Part shown: piece by piece, positions 43,799 to 52,657 of the stretch
How the letters are laid out: every line of letters starts with the position of its first letter
How positions within the stretch are numbered: position 1 is the stretch's first letter
Assembly (NCBI GenBank): GCA_021800795.1
Contig: JAJYYO010000002.1
Coordinates: forward strand, 211,021 to 266,198
Length of the DNA: 55,178 nt
Direction: 5' to 3'
Source of the DNA: Pseudomonadota bacterium
GTDB taxonomy: Bacteria; Pseudomonadota; Gammaproteobacteria; Burkholderiales; Gallionellaceae
Notes under the pieces: generated by a model
Told to the model about the DNA's origin: nothing
The model's input: the letters and a program-made list of their open reading frames with translations, nothing else
Databases searched by the model: none
Made by a program: the position numbers and the translations under genes

Positions 43799-44125
43799 AT
43801 GACAAAAACAACCAGAACCATGCTGTTGCTCGTGTTGTTTGCCACCGCCGGTTGCGGCGGCTCGCAGCGCAGCACCGACGACACTTCCAGGCTATGTCCG
43901 GCTATTGTGAGCGCCAGCCTAGTCAAACAATGCACGGTCAACAGCCGCGAGTCAGCAATTGACGTCACGATAGACAGCGACGATGACGAGGTGGCGAGGG
44001 AGACTTGCGACCATATCGTGGAAAAAATAAAGCCCCTTACCTCACAATTTTCCGGCTCGTGGCAGTTGCAAATATTTACGCCCTATCGCAGCGATAAGCA
44101 TACGGCCAGTTGCAAACTGCATTAA
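43799..44125 (+). CDS. Small lipoprotein of unknown function
   Basis: 108 residues with a lipoprotein signal (MLLLVLFATAGC, Cys19) and a compact mature part holding four cysteines (RLCPAI, KQCTV, ETCDH, ASCKLH). Two disulfides are likely in the periplasm. No family is recognised. The start codon lacks a strong ribosome binding site. It is convergent with yggU. Confidence 0.6.
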   Translation: MTKTTRTMLLLVLFATAGCGGSQRSTDDTSRLCPAIVSASLVKQCTVNSRESAIDVTIDSDDDEVARETCDHIVEKIKPLTSQFSGSWQLQIFTPYRSDKHTASCKLH

Positions 44126-44159
44126 CTGCCACGCTTTTAAAGGCAGAGCGAGTCAGAAA

Positions 44160-44441
44160 CTACAAAGTCAACAGGGTCTCCGGGTCGACTGTACTGCCGA
44201 CAACCTCCACCACTTTGTGGCGCGACTGAGCGCCCTGTCTGAGCTCTACCTGACGCAGCGGCACACCGAACAGTCCGCTGATAAACTTCAGCAGCGCTTC
44301 ATTGGCGCGCCCTTCAACCGGTGGGGCCGCCAGTTTCAGCTTGAGCGCGTCCCCGTGCAATCCGACGATCTCACTGCGCCGGGCACCAGGCTGCACATGC
44401 AGGGTCAGCGTAATGACATCATCACTGCACCGATACCACAT
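44160..44441 (-). CDS. yggU: DUF167 (YggU) family protein
   Basis: 93 residues. LTLHVQPGARRSEIVGLHGDALKLKLAAPPVEGRANEALLKFIS is the family core (shown here as overlapping blocks QPGARRSEIVGLHGDALKLK and APPVEGRANEALLKF). Function is unknown. The ATG overlaps the yggT stop (TGATG), as expected for this operon; the longer frame to 44504 lies inside yggT. Confidence 0.88.
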   Translation of the reverse strand: MWYRCSDDVITLTLHVQPGARRSEIVGLHGDALKLKLAAPPVEGRANEALLKFISGLFGVPLRQVELRQGAQSRHKVVEVVGSTVDPETLLTL

Positions 44442-45001
44442 CAGAACAGGCTGGATGCGGCGCGCTCCAGCATAGCGATTGGCACCATCAGGATCAGCTG
44501 ACAAATGATCAGCAACAGCATGGAGGACAAATCCACGTTGCCCAACATCGGCACGATGCGGCGCAGCGGTTGCAGGAACCGGTAAGTAATGGCATTAAGC
44601 ACCGACGCCAGGGGGCTGTGCGGATTAACCCAGGACAAAATAGCCTGTACAAACACCGCACCCATCAGCAGATATACACTGATCGTCAGCAGCTTGACGG
44701 CCGACAGCACCAGCAAACCCGCCAGCGGGAAGGCATGGCCGACCTCTATCCATAGCACGCCAAACAGATACAACGCTTCTGCCAGCCAGGCTGCCAGCAG
44801 CGTCGCGCTGTCGTATCCCCGCACCGATGGAATATATCGGCGCGCACGCAACACCAGAAAATCGGTGAACGCCATGACAAATTCGCCTACCGGATTGCGC
44901 AAGGGGGCGCGCAACCATTGCAGGTGGAAACGCAGCAACAGGATCGCTGCGAACGACTGCACGATGACATTCAACAGGAACAACAACGCTTCGTTTAACA
45001 T
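44441..45001 (-). CDS. yggT: YggT-family membrane protein
   Basis: 186 residues with two YggT repeats, each with hydrophobic helices: LLFLLNVIVQSFAAILLLRF and LLTISVYLLMGAVFVQAILS, followed by NPHSPLASVLNAITYRFLQP. The family is linked to membrane/osmotic roles and cell division in some bacteria; the precise function is open. It overlaps proC by 7 nt and yggU by 3 nt. Confidence 0.92.
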   Translation of the reverse strand: MLNEALLFLLNVIVQSFAAILLLRFHLQWLRAPLRNPVGEFVMAFTDFLVLRARRYIPSVRGYDSATLLAAWLAEALYLFGVLWIEVGHAFPLAGLLVLSAVKLLTISVYLLMGAVFVQAILSWVNPHSPLASVLNAITYRFLQPLRRIVPMLGNVDLSSMLLLIICQLILMVPIAMLERAASSLF

Positions 45002-45810
45002 GCTTGTTGCCCCAATTCGTCGCCCATCTCACGCGAACGAGCCGCCGCCGCCATGGCCGCCTGCACCAGATGCTCGGCAACCCGATGCTCAGACAGGCTT
45101 GTCAAAGCCCGTTCTGTCGTGCCGTTTTTGGAAGTCACGCGCGCACGCAGCACGCTGATGTCTTCCGGGCTTTCGGCAGCCAGTTTGCTGCCGCCCAGAA
45201 AAGTCGCCACACTCAGACGGCGCGCATCCTCTGCGCCAAAGCCCAGGCTGATTGCGGCCTGCTGCAAGGCTTCGATCAGATAAAATACATAAGCCGGGCC
45301 GCTGCCGGAAATCGCCGTCACAGCATCCATCATGGCCTCGTCATGCAACCAGATGGTATCGCCCACTGCGGCCAATATCCCCTGCGCCTGCGCCCGCTCT
45401 GTCTGGCCCACAGCGGGCAGGGCATACAGACCTGTCATGCCGCTTTGGATCAGCGCCGGGGTATTCGGCATGGCGCGTACGATCATCTGGCTGCCCGTCC
45501 AGCGCGCCAGATCCACCGCGCGGATACCGGCTGCGATGGAAATCAGCAATTGCCCGCTAAGCTGCGGGGCCAATGCCAGCGCCACTTCGCGCAACTGCTG
45601 GGGCTTGACTGCAAGCACGATAAGCTGACTGCCCGCCACACCATCCTTCACGCTTTCCACGGAGCGCACCGCGAATTCGCTTTGCAGACGCGCGCGATTT
45701 TCCGCATTGATTTCCACCACGCTGATTTGCGCGGCAGCGTATCCCTGCCCCAGCAAGCCGCCGATCAAGGCGGTTGCCATGTTGCCGCCACCGATAAAAC
45801 AAATGTTCAT
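44995..45810 (-). CDS. proC: Pyrroline-5-carboxylate reductase
   Basis: 271 residues; last step of proline synthesis. NAD(P)H site NICFIGGGNMATALIGGLL, VLAVKPQQL, MPNTPALIQSGMTGLYA, and the C-terminal signature VTAISGSGPAYVFYLIEAL are all present. It starts at ATG 45810, overlapping the yggS stop, so the four genes form one tightly coupled operon. Confidence 0.96.
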   Translation of the reverse strand: MNICFIGGGNMATALIGGLLGQGYAAAQISVVEINAENRARLQSEFAVRSVESVKDGVAGSQLIVLAVKPQQLREVALALAPQLSGQLLISIAAGIRAVDLARWTGSQMIVRAMPNTPALIQSGMTGLYALPAVGQTERAQAQGILAAVGDTIWLHDEAMMDAVTAISGSGPAYVFYLIEALQQAAISLGFGAEDARRLSVATFLGGSKLAAESPEDISVLRARVTSKNGTTERALTSLSEHRVAEHLVQAAMAAAARSREMGDELGQQAC

Positions 45811-46508
45811 ACAACTCCTTCCTGATAAATCCGTTTGCCGAAAATGGCCGAACCTATGCGCACCATGGTCGCACCCTCGGCTATCGCCGAGGAAAAGTCC
45901 TGCGACATGCCCATCGACAAGGTGTCCAGTTGAAAACCCTGCAGGTTCAATTCCCTGTACAGTTCATTCAGTCTTGCAAAAGATGCACGTTGCACCGCAA
46001 TTTCGTCGCTCGGTGCCGGAATTGCCATCAGGCCACGCAGGTGCAGCCCGGGTAGTACGGCTACCGCGCGCGCCAGATCGCTCAATCCTTCGGGCGACAC
46101 GCCGCTCTTGCTGGCTTCATGGCTGACATTGACTTGCAGACACAGCTGCAACGGCGGCAAATGCGCGGGGCGTTGTACTGACAAGCGCTCTGCGATCTTC
46201 AACCTGTCCACGCTGTGTACCCAGGCGAAATTTTCGGCAATCTGACGCGTCTTGTTGCCCTGTATCGGCCCGATAAAATGCCACTCAATCGCCAAACCCT
46301 GTAGTGCCGCAATTTTGACCAGCGCCTCCTGCAAATAACTCTCGGCAAAACGCCGCTGACCCGCCTGAAATGCCTCTCGCAGCGCGTCTGCGGGGAAGGT
46401 TTTGCTCACCGCCAGCAGGCTGATTTCATCGGCTGTTCGCCCCGCCGATAGGGCTGCTTCGCTTATTGCAGCGTTCACAGCTTGCAAGTTTGAAGCTATT
46501 GTTGTCAT
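45807..46508 (-). CDS. yggS: YggS/PLPBP pyridoxal-phosphate homeostasis protein
   Basis: 233-residue TIM-barrel PLP carrier. PLP-lysine block LLAVSKTFPADALREAF, FAESYLQEAL (usually FGENYVQE), WHFIGPIQGNKTRQIAENF, and C-terminal LSMGMSQDFSSAIAEGATMVRIGSAIFG. It heads the yggS-proC-yggT-yggU operon, divergent from pilT, a standard arrangement. Confidence 0.94.
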   Translation of the reverse strand: MTTIASNLQAVNAAISEAALSAGRTADEISLLAVSKTFPADALREAFQAGQRRFAESYLQEALVKIAALQGLAIEWHFIGPIQGNKTRQIAENFAWVHSVDRLKIAERLSVQRPAHLPPLQLCLQVNVSHEASKSGVSPEGLSDLARAVAVLPGLHLRGLMAIPAPSDEIAVQRASFARLNELYRELNLQGFQLDTLSMGMSQDFSSAIAEGATMVRIGSAIFGKRIYQEGVV

Positions 46509-46566
46509 AATCTCCCATCCGCGTATTCATCAGGCTGCAAAAACCTTCACCCTCGGGAACATTATA

Positions 46567-47610
46567 ATGGATATCACCGAACTGCTTGCCTTTGGCGTCA
46601 AGAACAAGGCGTCCGATCTGCATCTTTCCTCCGGCCTGCCGCCGATGATACGAGTGCACGGAGACATGCGCCGCATCAATTTGCCCGCGATGGAACATAA
46701 GGAAGTTCACGCGATGATCTACGACATCATGAACGACGAGCAGCGCAAGTTCTATGAGGAAAACAAGGAGGTGGATTTTTCCTTTGAAGTTCCCAACCTG
46801 GCGCGCTTCCGCGTCAATGCCTTTATCCAGCAACGCGGTGCGGCGGCCGTTCTGCGTACCATTCCTTCCAAGGTCTTCAGTCTGGAAGATCTGAATGCAC
46901 CTAAAATATTTGCCGATATTGCCAGTTTCCCGCGCGGCCTGGTGCTGGTCACCGGTCCTACCGGATCAGGCAAATCCACTACGCTGGCGGCGATGGTCAA
47001 TTACATCAATGAAAAGGAACAGGGCCATATTCTGACCGTGGAAGACCCGATTGAATTTGTTCACGAATCAAAAAAGTGTCTGATCAATCAACGCGAAGTA
47101 GGGCGCGACACCCTGTCATTCAATGCTGCGCTGCGTTCCGCGCTGCGCGAAGACCCGGATGTGATCCTGGTCGGTGAAATGCGCGACCTGGAAACCATAC
47201 GGCTGGCCATGACGGCTGCGGAAACAGGCCATCTGGTATTCGGCACGCTGCACACCAGTTCGGCGGCTAAAACCATAGACCGTATCATCGACGTATTCCC
47301 CGCCGAAGAGAAGGAAATGGTGCGCGCCATGTTGTCCGAGTCGCTGCGCGCGGTTATTTCTCAGGCGCTGCTCAAAACCAAGGATGGCACAGGGCGTGTG
47401 GCCGCACATGAAATCATGATGTGCACCCCGGCCATCCGTAACCTGATACGTGAAGCCAAAGTACCGCAGATGTACTCCGCCATTCAGACGGGACAGGGCA
47501 TGGGTATGCAAACCCTGGATCAGTGCCTTACCAATCTGGTCAAAAGCAACGTCATCGCCTCGTCAGAAGCGCGCGCCAAGGCCATGAACAAGGATATCTT
47601 CCCGGGATAA
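46567..47610 (+). CDS. pilT: Type IV pilus retraction ATPase PilT
   Basis: 347-residue hexameric secretion ATPase that retracts type IV pili. Walker A GPTGSGKST at 130-138; Asp box ILTVEDPIEFVH; Walker B DPDVILVGEMRDLET; His box ETGHLVFGTLHTSSAAKTIDR; C-terminal AIRNLIREAKVPQMYSAIQT, including the AIRNLIRE motif typical of PilT. The open frame extends upstream to 46402, but ATG 46567 begins the conserved MDITELLAFGVKN. Confidence 0.97.
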   Translation: MDITELLAFGVKNKASDLHLSSGLPPMIRVHGDMRRINLPAMEHKEVHAMIYDIMNDEQRKFYEENKEVDFSFEVPNLARFRVNAFIQQRGAAAVLRTIPSKVFSLEDLNAPKIFADIASFPRGLVLVTGPTGSGKSTTLAAMVNYINEKEQGHILTVEDPIEFVHESKKCLINQREVGRDTLSFNAALRSALREDPDVILVGEMRDLETIRLAMTAAETGHLVFGTLHTSSAAKTIDRIIDVFPAEEKEMVRAMLSESLRAVISQALLKTKDGTGRVAAHEIMMCTPAIRNLIREAKVPQMYSAIQTGQGMGMQTLDQCLTNLVKSNVIASSEARAKAMNKDIFPG

Positions 47611-47675
47611 ATGCAGTCGTTAGGCGCTAGCTATTAGTTAGTAGCAGCGAAGTCACCCCATTTTGGAGTAATAGC

Positions 47676-48812
47676 ATGGAAAGAGATCAGGCCACCGAAC
47701 TGATACACAATTTGTTGCGCGGCATGGCCAGCAAAAAGGCATCCGATTTGTTCATCACCGCAGGTTTTCCGCCTGCTTTCAAGGTGGATGGCAAGATGAC
47801 GCCGGTTTCAAGCCAGCCGCTCTCTCATCAGCACACCCGTGAACTGGCGCGCAGCATCATGAACGATCGCCAGACTGCGGAGTTCGAAGCCACGCACGAA
47901 TGCAATTTTGCGATCAGCCCCCATGGCATCGGACGCTTCCGCGTCAACGTGTTCATGCAGCAACAGCACGTCGGCATGGTCATGCGTACCATTACCACCA
48001 AAATCCCCGATCTCGATGCCATGGGTATGCCTGCCATCCTTAAGGATGTCGTGATGAGCAAGCGCGGCCTGGTGATTCTGGTGGGCGCGACCGGCTCCGG
48101 CAAGTCCACCACACTGGCTGCGATGCTGGGGCACCGTAACCAGAACAGCTACGGTCACATTATCACCATCGAAGACCCGGTGGAATATGTACACGAGCAT
48201 GGCAAGTGCATCGTCACCCACCGTGAGGTCGGCGTCGACACGGTATCATGGGAGGCCGCGCTGAAAAATACCTTGCGACAGGCGCCCGATGTCATCCTGA
48301 TCGGCGAGATTCGTGACCGCGAAACCATGGAATATGCGGTTGCCTTCGCCGAGACCGGTCACCTGTGCATGGCCACGCTGCACGCCAACAGTGCCAATCA
48401 GGCGCTGGATCGCATTATCAACTTCTTTCCGGAAGAGCGACGCGAACAGTTGTTGATGGACCTGTCGCTGAACACCAAGGCGCTGATTTCACAGCGACTG
48501 ATTCCAAAAAAGGATGGCACGGGGAGAGCCGCCGCGATGGAAATATTGCTCAACTCCCCGCTCATTTCCGATCTGATATTCAAGGGCGAAGTGCATGCGA
48601 TCAAGGGTGTGATGGCCAAGTCACGCGAACTTGGCATGCAGACTTTCGATCAGTCCCTGTTCGATCTTTTCGAGGGCGACGCCATTGGTTATGAAGAAGC
48701 GCTGAAAAATGCCGACTCGGTGAACGACCTGCGCCTGAAAATCAAACTGGAAAGCCGCCACACCATAGACCGCGACGTGATGAGCGGAACGCATAATCTG
48801 CAGATGACATAG
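47676..48812 (+). CDS. pilU: PilU, PilT-like accessory retraction ATPase
   Basis: 378 residues. Walker A GATGSGKST, ITIEDPVEYVHEH, Walker B APDVILIGEIRDRET, ETGHLCMATLHANSANQALD. PilU works with PilT in retraction under load. Sequence and position directly after pilT separate it from the PilB extension ATPase. A seven-base repeat array starts 2 nt after the stop. Confidence 0.95.
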   Translation: MERDQATELIHNLLRGMASKKASDLFITAGFPPAFKVDGKMTPVSSQPLSHQHTRELARSIMNDRQTAEFEATHECNFAISPHGIGRFRVNVFMQQQHVGMVMRTITTKIPDLDAMGMPAILKDVVMSKRGLVILVGATGSGKSTTLAAMLGHRNQNSYGHIITIEDPVEYVHEHGKCIVTHREVGVDTVSWEAALKNTLRQAPDVILIGEIRDRETMEYAVAFAETGHLCMATLHANSANQALDRIINFFPEERREQLLMDLSLNTKALISQRLIPKKDGTGRAAAMEILLNSPLISDLIFKGEVHAIKGVMAKSRELGMQTFDQSLFDLFEGDAIGYEEALKNADSVNDLRLKIKLESRHTIDRDVMSGTHNLQMT

Positions 48813-48814
48813 CG

Positions 48815-48842
48815 GGATTGAGGATTCGGGAATCAGGATTCA
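48815..48842 (+). repeat. Seven-base tandem array after pilU
   Basis: GGATTGA, GGATTCG, GGAATCA, GGATTCA: four units of period seven, beginning 2 nt after the pilU stop codon. The first unit equals the units upstream of the SDR gene. Confidence 0.75.
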
Positions 48843-48888
48843 GCGTATAAAAATCGGTTTTTAACAACTGCTCTGAAAGGAGGGTAAA

Positions 48889-49026
48889 GTGAAAGAGAAT
48901 ATTCAGATAATTTCCTGGAGCATCGAGTTTGCAACGTTCATCGTTGCCGCGTTGGTTTTCTGGTTCGTCTGGCGACTGGGCAAAAGCGACAAACGCAAGG
49001 TCGGCGGGCATGGCAAACGTATCTGA
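48889..49026 (+). CDS. Small single-helix membrane protein
   Basis: 45 residues from GTG 48889 after a very strong ribosome binding site (AAAGGAGGGTAAA). One membrane helix (IEFATFIVAALVFWFVWRLG) is followed by a basic tail (KSDKRKVGGHGKRI). The helix length and charge pattern look real despite the small size. Its role is unknown; CcoQ-like or other small regulatory subunits have such a build, but no oxidase genes are near. Confidence 0.6.
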   Translation: MKENIQIISWSIEFATFIVAALVFWFVWRLGKSDKRKVGGHGKRI

Positions 49027-49168
49027 TAACAAGACTCTGATAAAACAACAGCCCTGCGTGTACCAGAATATCCCGCCTCCCAGTCGGCTGACCAGGCGGA
49101 ATAAACTGCGTACAAAAAGGTTGCGGCTCTGCCGGTTGCAGAATAGGCAGAACGCTACACCGCAATCA

Positions 49169-50392
49169 TTAATCCGTCGCAGCGGCGAATTCAGGTTGAA
49201 CCTGCTGCCCCCCTCGGGCGCGCGCAGTCTCAAGCAGCACCAACTCCATCTGACTCATGATGTGATCCCATGTCAGGGACTTCACGGTCTGGCGGGCAGC
49301 GTGGCGTAAACGCTGTACGCGTTCCATATCGGCGATCAGCAGTTTTGCCTGCCTGACAAATTCCCCGGCATCGCCCAACGGCACCAGCAGGCCGTTGCTG
49401 TTATGGACGATGTGTTGACGCGCGGCGGCATAGTCGTAGGCTATCGTTGCCAGGCCGCTGGCCATCGCCTCGACGGTGACGTTGCCGTAAGTCTCGGTCT
49501 GGCTGGGGTAGACGAAAATATCCCCCGAAGCGTAGTGTTCAGCCAGCGCCTCTCCCGTCTGCATGCCTGCAAAAATCACATCAGGATACTTCGTCTGCAA
49601 ACCGGCGCGCGCAGGTCCATCGCCTACCAGTACCATCTTTGCACCCGGGTTCACCGTGCGCATTTGCTCGTAAGCCTGGATGGCTACAGCCAGATTTTTT
49701 TCCGCTGCAATGCGGCTTACCAGCATCACCACCGGGGTTGCCTCGTCTGCACCCCAGGACTCGCGCAATGTCTTGCTGCGCCTGGCCGGATGAAACAATT
49801 CGGTGTCCACGCCACGGGAGACGACATCCACATTCTGATAACCTTCACGCTCCAGCTGTTGCTGCAACTCGACTGTCGGCACCAGCGTGCAGGCCGCCTT
49901 GTTGTGGAAATAACGCAGATAGGTAGCGATCGGCCACTTCAAAAGACCGATGCCGTAGTGCTGCGTGTAGCTATGAAAATTGGTGTGAAAATCCGTACTG
50001 ACAGGGATGTTCAATTTGCGTGCGGCGGACAGTGCCGACCAGCCCAGCGGGCCTTCGGTGGCGATGTGCACGATATCCGGTCGCTGCTGTCGCCACAGGC
50101 GCAGCAGCAACCCTTTGGAGGGCAGGCCGGATTTGAGTCCGGCATAACCCGGGATCGGCATGCCGGCCACCAGCGTCTCGCGGTAGTTGGCATCACCGGC
50201 AGCGGTATCATGCTTATGCTGACGCGGGCGAATCATGTGTATATCATGTCCGCGCAAACACAGGCCTTGAACCATGCGACCGATGGTGATGGCAACACCG
50301 TTTATTTCGGGCAGGTAAGTCTCGCTGACCAGCGCAATCTTAAGTTGCCTGGGCAGTTCCTTGATTTCATTTAATGTATTCATAAAACGCAT
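49169..50392 (-). CDS. Glycosyltransferase, family 4 (GT-B fold)
   Basis: 407 residues. N-terminal SETYLPEINGVAITIGRMVQGL and DFHTNFHSYTQHYG resemble GDP-mannose/UDP-sugar dependent lipid glycosyltransferases (SQD2/MgtA-like). C-terminal donor site VSRIAAEKNLAVAIQAYEQM, GDGPARAGL and FVYPSQTETYGNVTVEAMASGLATIAYD (EX7E motif). It probably glycosylates a membrane lipid, consistent with dgkA and ols-type genes nearby. The start may instead be ATG 50383. It is convergent with the small membrane protein gene. Confidence 0.9.
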   Translation of the reverse strand: MRFMNTLNEIKELPRQLKIALVSETYLPEINGVAITIGRMVQGLCLRGHDIHMIRPRQHKHDTAAGDANYRETLVAGMPIPGYAGLKSGLPSKGLLLRLWRQQRPDIVHIATEGPLGWSALSAARKLNIPVSTDFHTNFHSYTQHYGIGLLKWPIATYLRYFHNKAACTLVPTVELQQQLEREGYQNVDVVSRGVDTELFHPARRSKTLRESWGADEATPVVMLVSRIAAEKNLAVAIQAYEQMRTVNPGAKMVLVGDGPARAGLQTKYPDVIFAGMQTGEALAEHYASGDIFVYPSQTETYGNVTVEAMASGLATIAYDYAAARQHIVHNSNGLLVPLGDAGEFVRQAKLLIADMERVQRLRHAARQTVKSLTWDHIMSQMELVLLETARARGGQQVQPEFAAATD

Positions 50393-50440
50393 CGTGCAAC
50401 GCTTATATGAAACTTTGATGATGATTTTCTGAAGAGTATG

Positions 50441-50809
50441 TTACGACATCAAAACCAGCGCCCAGATGACGATCACATTGATCAGACTGACCAGCACCGC
50501 TGCGCTGCCGATATCCTTGGCGCGCTTGGCCAGATCATGACTATCCAGCGAGATGCGGTCTACTGTAGCTTCGATGCCCGAGTTGAGCAGTTCGACGATG
50601 ATCACCAGCAGTACGCTGCCTATCATCAGAGCCTTACCGAGCAGACCCACAGGTAACCAGAGTGCGAGTGGGATGAGGATGATGGCGAGCAGCGCTTCCT
50701 GACGAAATGCATCCTCGTGTTTATAGGCTGCGCGAAATCCGGCCAGCGAATAACCAAACGCGTTCAGCAGGCGCCGTAGACCGGTTTTGCCTTTGTAGGG
50801 ACTTTCCAT
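50441..50809 (-). CDS. dgkA: Diacylglycerol kinase
   Basis: 122-residue three-helix integral kinase that recycles diacylglycerol to phosphatidate. GYSLAGFRAAYKHEDAFRQE, LLVIIVELLNSGIEATVDRI (catalytic ELxNSxIE) and DIGSAAVLVSLINVIVIW are diagnostic. It lies near the glycosyltransferase and acyltransferase genes. Confidence 0.95.
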   Translation of the reverse strand: MESPYKGKTGLRRLLNAFGYSLAGFRAAYKHEDAFRQEALLAIILIPLALWLPVGLLGKALMIGSVLLVIIVELLNSGIEATVDRISLDSHDLAKRAKDIGSAAVLVSLINVIVIWALVLMS

Positions 50810-50893
50810 TGAGTGATATCCAGATAGTTAAGAGTTTCGTAATGTTTTACGACAGTCGAGTATGCAGCAGCCACATGACAGAAAAATTTCTTC

Positions 50894-50918
50894 AAAAAAA
50901 CGCGCACATAGTGCGCGC
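50894..50918 (-). terminator. Intrinsic terminator after the OlsB-like gene
   Basis: On the minus strand, CGCGCAC-TAT-GTGCGCG (50901-50917) is followed by seven T residues (50894-50900). It starts about 25 nt past the stop at 50943 and should end the EAL-GGDEF/olsA/olsB transcript, separating it from dgkA. Confidence 0.85.
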
Positions 50919-50942
50919 AAAAGGGGGAGATTCTTGGTGGCC

Positions 50943-51701
50943 TTATGAAGCCTTGCGTAAAAAATGTCTGGCATAACGCGCGTTGATGCGTGACACCGGC
51001 AAAAGGATGAACAGATCTGCGCAATTGAACTCCGGATCCCAGGCAGGTTCCCCTGCAATATAGGCGCCCATGCGCAGATAGCCCTTGATCAGCGGAGGAA
51101 TAATCACATCAAGCTCCTGATTGAGCGACTCTACAGGCAAACGGCGGTGAGGCGTTACGCGATATTCCTCAGGAGCGGCATGTAGCTTGAATACCTTGTT
51201 GAACACGCTGGCGGCGTAATGACCACCGTCAGTCATGCTCACACTGGCACAGCCGATCAGATATTCGTGCCCGTTTTTCATGATGTAGTCAGCCAATCCA
51301 GCCCACAACTGGGTGATTGTTGCACCATCGCGGTAATTGGCATCGATGCATGAGCGACCGACTTCCGCCATGCGAGCGCGCAAATGTTGCAAGCGGGTCA
51401 TGTCGAATTCGGTTTCCGAATAATAGCCCCCGGACATTTTCGCCTGCTCAGGAGACAGAATGCGGTAAGTGCCGACCACTTTGTTGTTGACCTGGTCGCG
51501 CACCAGCAGGTGATCGCAGAACATATCGAAACGGTCTATGTCAAGGCCGGTTGCGGCGCTCGGCAATTTGGCACCCATTTCTTCTCCGAAAACCCTGAAG
51601 CGGATGCGCTGCGCTTCTTCAAGTTCGTTCTGGGTCTTAGCCAGATCGCAACTCAGGCTGCGGATAGGTGCGGTATCTGGCTGGCGAATCAGGTCTAACA
51701 T
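50943..51701 (-). CDS. olsB: OlsB-like N-acyltransferase (acyl-ornithine synthesis)
   Basis: 252 residues of the GNAT/hemolysin-like acyltransferase family: EEAQRIRFRVFGEEMGAKLP, DHLLVRDQVNNKVVGTYRIL, EVGRSCIDANYRDGATITQLW, YLIGCASVSM, and IPPLIKGYLRMGAYIAGEPAWDPEFNCAD. OlsB moves a 3-hydroxyacyl chain to ornithine to give lyso-ornithine lipid. ATG 51701 with AGGAG at correct spacing is preferred to ATG 51707. It follows the PlsC-type gene. Confidence 0.8.
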   Translation of the reverse strand: MLDLIRQPDTAPIRSLSCDLAKTQNELEEAQRIRFRVFGEEMGAKLPSAATGLDIDRFDMFCDHLLVRDQVNNKVVGTYRILSPEQAKMSGGYYSETEFDMTRLQHLRARMAEVGRSCIDANYRDGATITQLWAGLADYIMKNGHEYLIGCASVSMTDGGHYAASVFNKVFKLHAAPEEYRVTPHRRLPVESLNQELDVIIPPLIKGYLRMGAYIAGEPAWDPEFNCADLFILLPVSRINARYARHFLRKAS

Positions 51702-51817
51702 GGTCATTCTCCTGTCGAGTGGATGTGACCATCTTAGGTGTCGCGCATTGCAAGGCGATTAAACAAATATGAATAAAAAATTAAAATGTTCAGTCGGTTG
51801 TGGAGTCCGCCTGCTGT

Positions 51818-52657
51818 TCAGGCAGCTGCGGGAGGAGCGACGTATATCGATTGCAAATGCTCATCGAGCGGATGCTCGACAGCCGTGTCAGCTGATATGT
51901 GGCGCGCAGCGTGCATGATTTCGAGCGTTTCGCTGATCTGTCGCTGCGCCATGCGCGTCAGCGTTCGTCTGTCGCTTCCCGCTGCATTGAGCGATGGCGT
52001 GGCAACAAGGCGCACATGCAGGTTGTGGCAACTGAGTATGTTCCAAAGCGAGGCGCCGAAGGATACATCGTCGATGTAGGCGGCATCCGTGCTATGCACG
52101 CCTTGTGCATCCTGATAACGGATGACCACGGGGTGCACCAGCGCCTTTGCGTCAACGGCCGGCTGCAACAGAGATGCGTGAAAGGCAGCAACCTTTGTTC
52201 CATCTGTGGTGGTTCCTTCTGGAAACACGGCAAGGCAATCGCCTTCATGCAGCATCTTAACGACCTGTTTGTTGATGCGAGCTGCGTCGCGAGCACGACC
52301 GCGTTCGATGAACAGCGTTTGCGCCTGCGCACATAGCCAGCCTATCAGCGGCCAGTTGCGTACCTCGGATTTGGCAACGAAACGCGTCGGGGTCACGGCA
52401 TTGAGCACAAAAACGTCCAGCCATGAGATGTGATTGGTGACAATGATGCCTGAGCACAGTGTTGTCATCGGGTTACCTGCGGGGATATCTACGGTCACAT
52501 TGAGTATCTTGAGCAAATCAACAGACCAGCGCCGTTGAATACGCCGCCGCCAAACCTGATTAAATCGCGGAAAGACCGTTGCAATGGTTAAACCATAAAG
52601 CAGATGAAGCAAAACACGTGCAGCGCGAAAAACACCTAAGAGTTGTGTAATTATCAT
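51818..52657 (-). CDS. olsA: OlsA/PlsC-like 1-acyl acyltransferase
   Basis: 279 residues. PlsC motif I VTNHISWLDVFVLNAV (NHxxxxD), motif II FIERGRARDA, motif III FPEGTTTDGTKV, motif IV VHPVVIRY; an N-terminal membrane helix precedes them. Next to an OlsB-like gene, it most likely O-acylates lyso-ornithine lipid, though lysophosphatidic acid acyltransfer is possible. The ATG overlaps the stop of the EAL-GGDEF gene (ATGA). Confidence 0.82.
   Translation of the reverse strand: MIITQLLGVFRAARVLLHLLYGLTIATVFPRFNQVWRRRIQRRWSVDLLKILNVTVDIPAGNPMTTLCSGIIVTNHISWLDVFVLNAVTPTRFVAKSEVRNWPLIGWLCAQAQTLFIERGRARDAARINKQVVKMLHEGDCLAVFPEGTTTDGTKVAAFHASLLQPAVDAKALVHPVVIRYQDAQGVHSTDAAYIDDVSFGASLWNILSCHNLHVRLVATPSLNAAGSDRRTLTRMAQRQISETLEIMHAARHISADTAVEHPLDEHLQSIYVAPPAAA

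Noticed and set aside
49121..49140. Intrinsic terminator for the glycosyltransferase gene
   Set aside because: The stem is only four pairs (CGGC/GCCG), too weak to support despite a T-run nearby.
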